Source of the DNA: Parastagonospora avenae f. sp. tritici 18332-5
Taxonomy: Eukaryota; Ascomycota; Dothideomycetes; Pleosporales; Phaeosphaeriaceae
Assembly (NCBI GenBank): GCA_022559985.1
Contig: JAFJTR010000055.1
Span: forward strand, 166,923 to 230,922
Length of the DNA: 64,000 nucleotides
Direction: 5' to 3'
This document shows, one piece after another, positions 46,601 through 58,500 of the stretch. The position numbers and the translations under genes are program-made. Every line of letters starts with the position of its first letter. Within the stretch, counting starts at the first letter, position 1. The notes under the pieces were generated by a model that saw only the letters and a program-made list of their open reading frames with translations, did no database searches and was not told where the DNA came from.

Positions 46601-48713
46601 CGAAGCTGCCATCACCCAGCTTTTCACAGAAGTACGCCGCCACAAGCCGGCCATCATATACATACCATCTGTCGATGTCTGGTATCAGACACTTCCTCCG
46701 ACTGCCATCAAAACATTCAAACTTCTTTTGCGAAGCGTTGGAGCCAATGAGCCGATCATGCTACTCGGTATAATGGAGCTCTTTGACGAGCACGAGCGAC
46801 CTGACAAGCAAATGATGATGGACTTGTTCGGCTTCTCACAGAACAACGAATATCAGCTTCAGCGGCCAGAGCGCGAGGGCAGGTCCGAGTTCTTCAACAA
46901 TGTGAGTCATTACATACGGATGTCGCCTGCCGACTTCCCCGATCCGGACAATAGAAAGAAGCGTATCCTGCCTGTCTTGGAGCCTGCGCCTATCACGGCC
47001 CCAGTCATCGACCCCAAGGAACTGGCCGCACGCGAAAAGGCACAGAAAAAGGCGGACAGAATGACTTTGAACAAGGTCAAGATGTTGATTCAACCCATCA
47101 TGGATCAGTTGAAGAAAAGCTACAGGAAATTCTACAAACCCATCTTGGAAGAGGGCTGGTACGCATATCTCCTTGACGAACAAGATCCAGAGCATTTCAG
47201 TACCGATCTGGCTCCTGAGCAGCAACAAGAGCAGGGTGTTGTCCGTCCTTGGGAGTTCTCCAAGGACTCCAGAGGAGTTGATGTATTGCTTCACGTTGAG
47301 AGCGGCAACAAGTACTACAATCTCGATCTCGGCAACATCGAGAAGCGCCTGTCGAATGGCTACTACAAGCGACCCAAAGACTTTTTATTCGACATTAAGT
47401 CTTTAGTCAAGGATGCCAGAACTTTTGGCGATGCTGAGCGAACGCTCAAGGGCAATGAGATGGTCACAAACGTAGAGGTTGATATTGACAACTTCTTTGG
47501 TGTTCAGAACCCCACTCTTCTACAAGAGTGCGAGGCTGTCTACGAGCGAGAAGTGGAGAGGGAGCGCAAAGCGAAGGAGAAGCTGCAGAAGGCGCATGCC
47601 GAGGGCAAGGATGGAGAAGAAGTCGCGAGAGTGCCTCCGGAGAATTCTCTTGGTACGACAGAGACTTCAGGGCCAATCATACTGGGTGAACCTGTTCCAG
47701 GCCGTACAGCCGTTCCGCCAGTCACGCCATTGCGACCATCGCATAACGCGATATCGAATGGTACGAGCGGAGAAGAGGGCTCACATGGTCATCAGAACGG
47801 CTCGACAGTACCTTCACGGCATGACGACGATACCCATATGCCGGACAGTCAAGATCTGAACGCCAACACGCAGAACGACTTCCAATTCCAGACTACAAAC
47901 AGAATTGACACACAGGGGACTCAGACACAGAAATCGCAAGCATCGGGACGAACGTTTATGATGCCGAACTCCCACCCTAACGATTACCACAACAGCGCCT
48001 CCACGACAACGTCTGGTCAAAAGACGTCCAATCGATCTTCTGATGTCAAGTCAAATACTCAAAGCAGTAACGGAGCTCCTGTGGCGGGCTTTCCAGACCT
48101 CCAAGAGTTCGTCCCACCGGTGGGCGGGTCACAGCTTCCCGACACCCAAGGTTCGTCTGATTCCCTTAAACCCCGACCTGGTCTCCCCCCTCGCCTCTCG
48201 TCTGAGTGTGAACAAACGACTGACCACGATCCCACCACAGAATTGCACTATGTCAGCAGCCAGCCATCCAACTCGGATCCGTCCCAATCATCTCAACAGC
48301 AGAACGCCATGGCGCCACCTCGTCACACCTCTAACCTAGGTGCTATACTAAACGAGGACGAGCCCAAGCCCCAACTCCTCCTCGATGAAGCTCAACTAGT
48401 CGCCTTCCACCAGTCTCTCGTCACCGCAACCTCGGGCTGCTCGCTCGAACAGCTCGAGCAGATCAACGCCGCGCTCATGGACGCCATCTGGAAGAGCCGC
48501 ACCGACTACAACCGTAACGTGGTTCTGCACAAGGTTCAAGATGCGTTCAACACTATCATCGAGGACATCTCAACCATGCAGCAGATTCTCAAGCTGAGCC
48601 AAGAAACGCCGGAACCGGAGACTGAGACACAATATACCAGTGCCCAGGCGCCGAGAAGGCCAGGAGAAGGTTATGCAGGTGTCACGCAGCATGGCATCAC
48701 GCAACATCGTTGA
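43673..48713 (+). CDS. YTA7: YTA7/Abo1/ATAD2-type AAA ATPase with bromodomain
   Basis: Two exons (43673..44632, 44682..48713) give 1663 residues. The first about 480 residues are strongly acidic and Ser-rich with basic patches, as in histone-binding tails. AAA domain 1 has Walker A GPPGTGKT (about 619-626), Walker B IIFFDEIDG (about 680), GATNRPD and the arginine-finger region RRPGRFDRE. A second AAA-like domain (about 915-1010) has lost its Walker A (GLVGMGQQY), as in this family. A bromodomain-like region (about 1130-1260) lacks the usual Tyr-Asn acetyl-lysine contact, reading FGDAERTLKGNE. Family members use ATP to load or evict histone H3-H4 and control nucleosome density. The C-terminal 400 residues are Gln/Ser/Thr-rich. 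A 90-nt intron-like, stop-free segment lies at 48151-48240. Confidence 0.93.
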
Positions 48714-49319
48714 GGTGAATCGGCGGGGAGTATCTTACCAAAGCGCTTGGTGAGATGTTCGAAATTTGGTCTGATGAATCTGGTCCAACTTGGCGGGCTT
48801 GCATTGAGTTTATTTATACCCATCCACACTACACGTTTTGGTTTCTTTGGGTTCGGCGCATTGCGGGGGGTTGCATGAAGGAAACGCATTATCTCTCACA
48901 CTCTTCTGTGTACTCTCACTTGAAACTCTTTCTTTCTTTTCTGTGATAGAATGTTTGCATGCGGCTGAGCTGATATTGCATCATGGGAGGGGAAAGTAGA
49001 TACACAACATTGAATCCAATACGCTTGTTGCTTCATGCATATATGTCTGTTTGCGAAAGAGTCCTGTAAAAAAATTCTAATAGCTTAGCTATGTGCTTTC
49101 CGCTCCATGGCTCATGTCTATAGACTATACTTTCAAAGATTTAGTGAACATCCAACACGGTCGTTTGTAGCGACAGCAAGGCCAAACTCGAGTTGTTCAA
49201 AATGCGATGGATCTGTGCTCTTGAAGCATTCAAGGTAACTCCGCCACCATACTTCTAAGCAGAAAGCCGTTCGATGATGCTGTAAATCTCCAAAAAGTAA
49301 ATTTGCGTCTCGAAAGACA
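48714..49319. other. intergenic stretch between convergent genes
   Basis: 3' flanks of the YTA7 homologue and the aspartic-protease-like gene. AT-rich in places. No gene was recognised. Confidence 0.6.
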
Positions 49320-51098
49320 TCAAGCGAAAGTGTTCCCTGCCACTTCCCGTGGTGAACTCTGCGCGTTCAATTCGTTCAACACATCGCGACCGGAAATTTC
49401 ATATGGTCGGTGTCGTGCAGCACCGATTTCAAGCATCGCTTCCATTGCTTCGAGCTCCATCCGCTCATTACCCATCGCCTCGACTCCCGGATTGGCTTCA
49501 CCATGCAGGTTTTCCTCGGAGTTTTGATCCAATTTGTCGCTTTCATCTGACCTTTTCTTCAGTGGCCACCACCGCATTCTCCAGGCGAGCAGTGCCAGGC
49601 CGACAAGAACTGTCGCTGCTGCGACGCCCACGCCTATGCCGGCATAAGCACCAGTCGTGATTCCCATATTGTGGGTCTCGTGAGCAGTGATATTTGGCTG
49701 CGTCGGGAAAGACAACAGTCGCTCCTGAGATGCATTGTTGTTCACCGCTTTTGAAATGTTGAACGTCGCGGCTCCGTAGTCGACGGAAATGTGGGTCTCT
49801 TGCAAGAAGGCTCGCCCTAACATGAACTGCTCGGGGCTCGAGGCTCGCTTCAAGGGGAAGTAGTAGCCTGTGCTTGGGACTAGTGGGTAGGTGATTAGGA
49901 GGTCGAAAGCCGCGTAGGATAGCGTGAAGTTCCGCACTGTACTGTCATGTCGTGCAGAATGCAGGGAAAATGTGACAGACGTGTTGAGTTGTTTTAGACG
50001 AGTGTGTTCCGTGTCATTGACCAAATACAACTCCGAGTCCTCGTTCCATGTAAGTCCAAAGACTCGTTCGAAAACTCTACAGGCGGAGAGCGGAAGCCAT
50101 AATTGAGCTATAGATGAGTCGATGTAGACTGCCGTGGATCCCAAGTTATCGACAGTACCATTCCGCCATGTTTCATCGGAGCCGCTGAAGGTTATGGAAG
50201 TGAGGTTCACGTAAAGAGGGACCGTGAGAGATAGTGCATTGTTGTTCGCAATGTTGACTTCCAAGATGGACTTCTGATCTATCCGCGAGGCATCGTACCC
50301 ACCTAGCACGAGACTAGGTTGAATGGCCCTCGTCGTCAGAGAGTTTTCCTGCGTCGAACTCTGGTTTGAATAGCCGCTCGAACTTGGTGATTTCCACGTC
50401 GCCCCAATGCCAAAGGAGCCTGCGGTATAGCTGAAGCCACTAGCAGGTATTAAAGCGAAGTCGGCCAGAGTTTGGATGAAAGTAGTATCGACAATCCCTG
50501 GAATTTTCAATGCCTTGACTGACAAACCAAAGAGCCCAAGATTTAGTGTCTTCGATGCTGTGCCCGCAATAACTCGTTGCTCTAGCGTTATACTCCGCTT
50601 ACTGGCTGGACCAATTCCAATCGTGGTGGAGCCAAACCAAGTTGCTTGCGAAGCCTCCGGCTCAGAATCTAAGAATTGGGACAGCCCAAGATTAGTAAGA
50701 ATATTTGTATTGCCAATTGGCTTAGCACTATCGTTGTTCGAAAGATATGTGTAGCGTGGATCGCAAGTGACATTTAGCTCAGTGACTCTGTTGCAATATT
50801 CGGATGCAAGTGGCAAGAGAACAATGGAGAAGGAGAAACCAGGTAGAGCGTTCATGTTCTGGCCTATTCCCTCCCCATCTCCTCCGGTATTGATGACAAA
50901 TGATGCCCATGGGCCATCTGATCCGTCCCTACCAACTTGTCAGATATCGGGAGGGAGTGAAGGCATTTCAAGATCAACTTACCACTGTCCACTGGTGGGG
51001 AAGACTATAGGCAATGGCGGCGCAGGTCTGATATCAGTTTGGCCTTCACATGTAGAATAGAGCGCATGAACAGCCAGTAACCATACAATGATCGCCAT
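49320..51098 (-). CDS. membrane-anchored aspartic-protease-like protein, catalytic motifs lost
   Basis: Two exons (50983..51098, 49320..50928) give 574 residues. The ATG at 51098 opens a signal peptide (MAIIVWLLAVHALYSTCEG). The ectodomain has the peptidase A1 fold pattern: FGIGATWKSP, LVLGGYDASRID, and in lobe 2 STAVYIDSSIAQLWLPLSAC followed by CRVFERVFGLTW. The catalytic Asp-Thr-Gly of lobe 1 is missing (that region reads IVLLPLASEYC), and lobe 2 has Asp-Ser-Ser instead of Asp-Ser/Thr-Gly. Many N-x-S/T sites suit glycosylation. One TM helix (AGIGVGVAAATVLVGLALLAW) is followed by a basic stop-transfer and a roughly 90-residue acidic cytoplasmic tail. It is probably a non-catalytic cell-surface protein. 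A role in sensing or wall binding is inference. Confidence 0.8.
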
Positions 51099-53968
51099 GA
51101 TGAGAATCAGACTTTGAACAAGAGACGGAGATGGGGAAAAGGGTTCTTGGTTTTTATCTCGAGATTATATCCCAGATCCCCGCGGAGGGCAGGCTGGTGA
51201 TTTTCTAATTATGTTCAATGGGGGCCGTAGATTCAATACTTCCATACAATCTACGACCAACCGTCGCAGCTCTACTCGCAACATTGATGCAGGTGAGACT
51301 TGGCAGTCGTACAGGCCAACGGCTATGTGTCTTTTGCTCAACTTCCGTGAACTCTCAACATGTGAGTTTCTTGACTTTATAGTAAGCAAGTGAAAGGGAT
51401 TTTTTATTAGTTGAGGAGCCAGTATCGTTGCTAGCGAAATTGTAGTCAGAGAAGAGATGATAAAAGAGTTCATCGGGGCATCGGAGTGCCTACATCATAG
51501 GCCGGGTAAGGAACCTGCGTAGCTGACACATATTTTTAGTTCAACATGTGCTGATCTGCTACTACATTTCATCCATTCTATGCATTCATACAGTGACGCA
51601 TCTATTGGTACGCGGACAAAATTGCAGCGTTCGAAGCATGCCTCGACAGTGGCTGATGTCAGCATCGTCATAGAAACAACGAGACGGCTACAATAATATC
51701 CTGTCAGTCCACGATATTGCATGTCGCCAGTTACAAGGGAAGGAGGACAGGATCTTTCTGTCAAAGATGTAGCTTGAAGCTATCGTGGGCCTCGAAGCGG
51801 GACAACGAGGCCTTGCGTCTACCTCTGGGCTATTGGTTGAGCTGTCTGCGCTCGCATCCTGGCCACCATCCGCCTTAGTCGATGATGTGCAGTAGTAGGT
51901 CGAACTATTCGACTCATCTACGGATTCTTGTCTTCCCGGAAACTTCAACGTTTTGCTAGAAGGACAGTGGTGCGAAAGCTGTCGATCGCGCAGGCGTAAA
52001 CTCCCTCTAACGCCGTGCAGCGCGAGCGGCGTTTCATATCGATGGCGGACTTCGCCAGGTTGATTGCTCTGGCGAATATGCCCTCCAGTAGATGCTCAGC
52101 ATTTTTGGTAGTGACTGGTTAGTGAACGTCTTGAATTCTGGAGATGTGACCAAACGAGCGGGCCTAAGTCCAGTTGTTACGACGAGGTAACATCGTCGAA
52201 TTAATATCAGGTGGTGTATAGCAGGCATGCCCCTATGATACTGTTGTACTCTCGACGGAAAGTGTTTGTGTGTTCAGTGCCACAGGACATTCACGTGTCA
52301 AGTGGTGTTTTGAATCATGGCACTTGGGTAACGGCACGCGAGCGGCATTGACCAAGCCGTGCGGCAGCCGACAAGTGATACGAGTCGGACAAATAGATCC
52401 TGGTCGGCGCGACATCGAGATAGGAAATGGTGATTGCAATTTGGCTTGCGTCAGAGTCGAGACCCCTTTTCTGGGGTAAGACTTTGCTTGGAACGACCAA
52501 GGTGCAACACGCTCATAGCCGCGCACCGTGCCCTGGACAGCTGTATAGGGGTTTTATACATGGGGCCGACGAACCGCTCGAAATGGCAGATACGGATGCG
52601 ACTGTCCTTATCTGTTCGTTGGAAGCTCTATCGTGCAGATTGCGATAAGGATCATCGTTGTTTGATATGAGACATGAGGGCAACTTGTGGAAGCGATTCA
52701 ACCGTAGCGCAATCCGGCCCTGGTCTTCCCGCCGCTGCGTCGAAGCGGCGCTGATCTGAGAAATATCCAATCACCGCGACAGAGCTTGTGCGCATCGGCT
52801 ACAGATCTAAAATGGGCACTTATGTCCGCTTCTCCTTCCCGCACTGGCTTCCTCGACCTGAACTCTGGGGCGTCTGAAAATACAAACGCACGTCAGGGTG
52901 ATGGAACATGGGCCATATGCAGGTCTCGTTGCAGATGCACGGTTCGATGCGGTGTTGGTGTGTGTCGGTGAAGGAGATTCGCAGTCTTGATGCGAGAGCT
53001 GACTGTGCTTGTGGTAAGCAGAATGTACGGCCCGAATGGCGAGGAAACTTCGCTGGCGACTCGCGACGCTGCTGGTTGCGACCAATGGATTCCAGTTCTC
53101 CAAACATCGGCCAGGCGAACATGTTCCCTCGGCCCTTCTTGATGCCACGTTCGCCCGCTACATGAACGTGATGATGCAACGGAGTCCCATCACCTCCCAA
53201 GGAACCTCCATGTTTCGAAAGCGGAAAAGCGCCATACTCTCCTCAGATCGTGTCGAGGCCCAAGGATCGCAGGACTCCATACCTGCGACGCATGCTAGAA
53301 GCGAGCAACTGTCAGACGACGCACGGTTCTCTTCCCGTGCGTTCCATTACTCGTATTAAGCATCGAGTAGATTTGTTCTGGGCTATCTGCAGACCAAAGC
53401 TGCGCTGACAGGATTCCAGTGTGTATGTGTTCAGCTAGCCTTCTTGTACGCCACTGACCACCAATCCATGTGTAAAGGTATCCCACCACCGGCTATGCTA
53501 AGTTTCGAACAAGACGTCTGCTTCTCCCGTTTGAAGCTAGAGCTACCGATGGGTCTGTGTGTAGCCACGAGGAAGCATCTAGCGCGCCGAGTGTCTTCTT
53601 CCTCTCAATAATAGGGCCGGGGATATATTAAAGTGGGTTCCGCCATATTAATCATCGTGGTAGGGATGGCATCACACATGGCGACCCGGACAGAGCGGAA
53701 GCTGACATGCACACACCCCTCAATGCTAAGGTTTCTGGGCGGCAGGTGCCAATCATACATTATCGGCCTGGCTGCCGGTACCGAATGACCTTATTTTCCC
53801 CGGTTCCCGTGAAATTCTTGACGTCGAGAATATTCCTTCTCGTTTCCCTCTTCGATTCTCGTGACTTTTCGGCTTCTGGAAAACTGGACTTCGATATGAT
53901 ATCGCCGTGTATACGGAGGTGATTTCTTTTTCTCTGCGCGGGCTGCGGCCGCAGTCGATCTTGTCACA
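51099..53968. other. gene-poor intergenic stretch
   Basis: About 2.87 kb, the longest gap in the window, divergent between the protease-like gene and the second GPCR. Short frames overlap on both strands with no motifs. No transposon terminal repeats, tRNA or known gene were recognised. Confidence 0.5.
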
Positions 53969-55180
53969 ATGCCTCACATGCCACCGCTGGACACGCAATC
54001 CGCCTCTTTTATCCTTCCACCACACATTCATCCATGGTTGCGCGCGGTCGTTGCTTTTGGCTTCATATCCTTCATCGCCTCGATTTCGCTACTCATCGTC
54101 CTTACCTACAAACTGGTCTCATGGAAACTCAAATCGAAGCGATCGAACCAATTCGTTATCTTAATCTTCAACCTCCTGTGGGCGGACATTCAGCAAGCAC
54201 TAGCCTTCTTACTAAACGTGGAGTGGTTGCGCCTCGGGAGCGTGCAGGTTGAAAACCCAATATGCTTTGCTCAAGGCTGGCTCGTGTCGACGGGGGATCT
54301 GGGTAGCGGAGTATGGTGCTTCGCCATTGGCCTCCACACATTCGCCAGCGTGATACTAGACTACCGGATGAGCCCCAAACTATTCTACACGACCATCATC
54401 GCACTCTGGCTTTTTATAATGGGCGTCTCAGCCATCCCCGTCGGTCTCCACGGCCAGGATATCTACGTTCGATCCGGAGTATGGTGCTGGATACACCACG
54501 AGCTGAACGACCTGCGACTATGGACGCACTACATCTGGATCTTCGTGTTCGAATTCGGCACAGTCATCATCTACCTCACCATCTATACCATTCTACTCCA
54601 CCGCCTTCGCCATCACTACTACACCCCCGCCGCCGCTAAACGCGTCAAGTCCATCTCCAACCTCATGGTCGTGTACCCGCTCGTCTACGTCGTCTGCACA
54701 ATTCCGCTTGCGTCTTCACGTATGGCCGCAATGTCCGGATCGCCACCATCTCTCGTCCGCCTCTGCCTTTCCGGCGCGATGATCACGTCGAACGGCTGGC
54801 TCGACGTCCTCCTATATACCCTAACGCGGCGCATTATGATTTTCAGCGACGAGCCGCCTCCAGATGACAACGGTTTCGACACATTCAGCACATTCTGGGC
54901 CACGCAGCCAAGACGCTTTGGCGGAGAATGCACCATCTCAGCGGACGGTGTCACGCTTCCTTCTTGCAACGAGTCGTCGGACGATTTATGCAACACGAAA
55001 GACATCAAGCTTGTCACAACAACAGAAGTGAAAAGCGAGCCAGCGGGTCCCGAAGATTTCGCTGAGCTCGAGAGGAGGCAAAGACCCAGGACTCCAATCG
55101 GGAGATGGAGCGAAGACAGTGGGCAATTGAGTTTGAAGCTGGAGGACTTTGAGAGTAGTAGAAGTGGTACGCCACCATAA
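53969..55180 (+). CDS. G-protein-coupled receptor-like protein, Git3/Gpr1-type
   Basis: Single exon, 403 residues. Seven hydrophobic segments can be read: about 27-50, 62-85, 104-130, 137-157, 178-205, 230-250 and 262-285. Intracellular loop 1 is basic (KLVSWKLKSKRSN). Extracellular loop 2 carries the GVWCWIHHEL motif typical of fungal Git3/cAMP-like receptors, followed by a TM5 ending in a basic loop (LLHRLRHHYYTPAAAKRVKSI). The third intracellular loop is short, unlike the receptor at 6-7.8 kb. The tail of about 115 residues is polar. It is likely a plasma-membrane sensor coupled to a G protein and cAMP signalling. The ligand is unknown, and subtype assignment is moderate. Confidence 0.75.
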   Translation: MPHMPPLDTQSASFILPPHIHPWLRAVVAFGFISFIASISLLIVLTYKLVSWKLKSKRSNQFVILIFNLLWADIQQALAFLLNVEWLRLGSVQVENPICFAQGWLVSTGDLGSGVWCFAIGLHTFASVILDYRMSPKLFYTTIIALWLFIMGVSAIPVGLHGQDIYVRSGVWCWIHHELNDLRLWTHYIWIFVFEFGTVIIYLTIYTILLHRLRHHYYTPAAAKRVKSISNLMVVYPLVYVVCTIPLASSRMAAMSGSPPSLVRLCLSGAMITSNGWLDVLLYTLTRRIMIFSDEPPPDDNGFDTFSTFWATQPRRFGGECTISADGVTLPSCNESSDDLCNTKDIKLVTTTEVKSEPAGPEDFAELERRQRPRTPIGRWSEDSGQLSLKLEDFESSRSGTPP

Positions 55181-55598
55181 CAGCGATAGAATAGAAATGA
55201 AATTATGGCTTCAGACGATCATTTTGCTAAGGCCAGTGTTGCGCATTGGTGATGTATGCGTACTCGTGTATTCATGCTGGCCCGCAGACTAAACATACAT
55301 GCTCGTCATGGCGGCATCATAGAGCTGATCATGTTCCCAACGACATGACTGCCAACCCGCTATTCACTCCGTCCATCCGGCTCCAATTGGCCCTGGCGTT
55401 CCGTATGTTAAGACAGGAATACGAGGAAGCTACAGACAGCAAATTAGCCACGTCAAACTGTAACGCCCAGTGGTATGCAGGCTGGCTTTGAGCGATCCAC
55501 GATGGCAAGAGGCTGCAGCTCTGTGCATTGTGAAGTTTTTGAGCATATGTGCAGGGGACATGAACATATGTGCATGATGGCCCAGTAATGCCGTGTGC
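55181..55598. other. intergenic stretch between convergent genes
   Basis: 3' flanks of the GPCR and the ZZ/EF-hand gene. No gene-like signal was seen. Confidence 0.6.
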
Positions 55599-58500
55599 TC
55601 AGATACTAACCCACTCCATCCATGACTCCAAGAATCGCAGTCTACCTTCTTGCATATGCCGGTCAAACTCCTCGAAGTTGATGAGGCCGCTACCCTTTCG
55701 CTCATGAATCTGTTGCTGTACAGCTTCCAAGCTAGCGAGTAAAATGTTATGTGAACTCGAGTCAGGGTTCATAGCAAGCTCACGGACCCGACGGCACAGC
55801 GGTTTCAACTGATCCGTCTCAGGATGGAAAGGGTTCGATGTGTGAATGACGGGCTTAGTCGAAGACCGCAACTGCTCGGAGCCATCCGACGAATCGACAT
55901 GAAGAATGTGGATCATCGGGTTATCTGTGTAGTTCGACCAATGTGGAATGTTCTGCCGTTCGTCGAGGTGATCTTGAACAGACTCAGAGGAAGCGTCTCG
56001 GACCTTGAGATTCTTCACTGCGGATGTGGCCGCGAGCACCTCCTGCGTAGCTTGTTCTAAAAGTTCTGGATCCGATTCATCGATCTTCGGCAATGTACCG
56101 ACAAAGAATGGGCCCGAGGGATTCGATGTCATTCGATCATCAGCGAGAATCGAGCCCAGGGCCTCAGGACTGAGAACGGAAGGAAGAAAGTTTATACTTG
56201 GGTACTCGTGCGGGTTGGCGTCGGCCATGGAGTTAGGACGGAATTGGGGCATGGTAGGATCCCGGTACGGATAATCAAGAAGTGTAGTTGAATGTGCTGG
56301 TACTTTTTCCGCTCTTGCATATGGTATCCATCCAAGCTGCGACACGCAATCAAGAGTCGAAGCTAGTAATTCTTTTCGAAGTTGGTTCCTGCAAAGCCAT
56401 GTATTCCACAAGGCCATATCATCGACGGTCCATTCGTCAGGCACGTCGATGGTACTGAGAAACAAGTCTTCAATCGAACCATAATTCCTCGTAAGCCTGA
56501 ATTTGGCTGTCTCGTGATCAACTTGATTGCCGTGCTCATCCTTGAAAATCGCCCTGAAGTTCTCAAAATTCGGTCCTTTATTGAGCGCATTGCAGAACAT
56601 GTCCACAATACACTTTGAGTAACGGAAGATGCCAATTTTGCATATTGCACGATGGTGGCCGAGCTCCTGAGTTTTAGAACATTCGGTAACGCTCTCGATG
56701 TTGGTAGCACGTTTGCGGCGCTCGCTGCGAGTTGCAAAAGCGTCCATAGCGTTGTTCTCGCTTTCTTCGAAAATCGGATCCAGCAGCTCGTTGAATCCTT
56801 GTTGAGTGATTTGATACAGGACCTCCTTTCCAAGATCTTTTTCAGGTTCTGGAATCTCATAGCCGCCCCATCGCTCCCCAACTGGCCGTGATGACGTCGA
56901 GGCATTTGAACGAGTCTCCATATCGAGATCGTCCTGGAATCGTACTCTTGACGATGACCTGGACCATCTTGGTCGCGCATTCGGTTGGGTTGAGGTATCT
57001 TCATGATCGCCGTTTGGTACATTACAGTCCGCATCATCCTCTTCTGTTTCTTCTGTTGCGAACTCGTCCTCTGCACCTTCCGGTCGAGCAAGTCCTTCTT
57101 CTTCGTCGATATAGAATTGCCTGCGTGCCCATCGATCTGTCACAACACGGCTGTGGTCATCTTGAGGCGGGCCTCCGTGTGCCAAATTACGTGTATCGGC
57201 AGCAACCAATATCGCATCCCGCTCTGCAATATCTGCATAGTTTTCCTGGAGCACGGGTTCCATGGCCGCAAGGTCATCTTGGCCTTTTTCTCGCAAGCGA
57301 GGATTTACGCTGTCGTTGACGTTCATTCCGTGAGGCATAAAGGCAGAACCCAGAGGCTGACCGGAGCGTATCGTATCTAGAGCATTGCGGACCGAGAGCT
57401 CTTCCGTAATCTCTGCAACGTAGTCGCGCGTGGCTTCCTGCTCGATGGCGTAGTAGGCTCGGAAAATCCTCAAGATGTCCTTCCGAGAAATGTACCCATC
57501 TCCATCGATGTCGTACCCATTGAAGACGATTCTGCTTTTTACCTGTCCATCTGTTGCATGCATACCATCGATGCCCTTGATCCACTCCTCGAACCCGATC
57601 AAGCTGTTCTTGTCCGAATCGTAATACGCAAAGATACGATCGTAGATTAAGTTTGGTGCCGCGACGAAAGACTTATAGCGAGGAACGAAGGCATGATTGA
57701 AGGCTCTCCTGTCCAGAGCCCAACCGATATTGTTGGGATCGGCAAGCCACTCTGTTCCGGCAAGACAAGTGAATTGCTCCCAGAGCGCGTCGATCTCCTC
57801 CGCCTCCAGCTTTGTCTGTGCAACGAGACGCTTTTTGAGCGTTGCTTGAACAGAGGATGTCATGGCATGTGGTTTGCCAGGATACAAGGGCTCCTGCTTT
57901 GAAATGCCAAGGTATGGCGCAGGCACACGGATCTTGTAGAATATGTGAGTCTTGATGTGGGAGTTGGTTGCTTCGCAATTCGAGCACAGGTCAAAGTCAG
58001 CGCAATTCGCACAATGCCATCTGATGCCACGAATGGGCTTCTCATCGCAGCCGTTGCAAGTGATGCCTCGATGGACGACGCCTTCTTGGCGTGCACGTTC
58101 CTCAGCTATATGGTATAGGGTGCGCTGCAGTGTCTGTCCATCAGAGTCGACAGCTTCACCCTCGGTGTCGTCGTCGCTCCCCCAAGATAGCTCAGTGGCA
58201 GCAACGCTTTGGGTGCCGTCGACGACAGCGGTATTTGTATTCTGCAGCAAGAGGGCATATCTCGCTGCTGCTCTCTCCACGGCAGTATTTGGCGAAAGGA
58301 TCTGGCCGTGATGACGATCAGCAACCCACCTTGCCACGCTCTCTGTGTGTGCGCGAGATGGCGCATTACGAGGAAACATCTGGGCGAACAGTCGGTCTAA
58401 GTAGACATCGTAGACACGAGCAATCTCATCATCCGCCTGCTGCGCGGTGTATTCTGGGTGTTGTTGGATGATCAGCTCGAACAGTTGAGTTCGCGGGATC

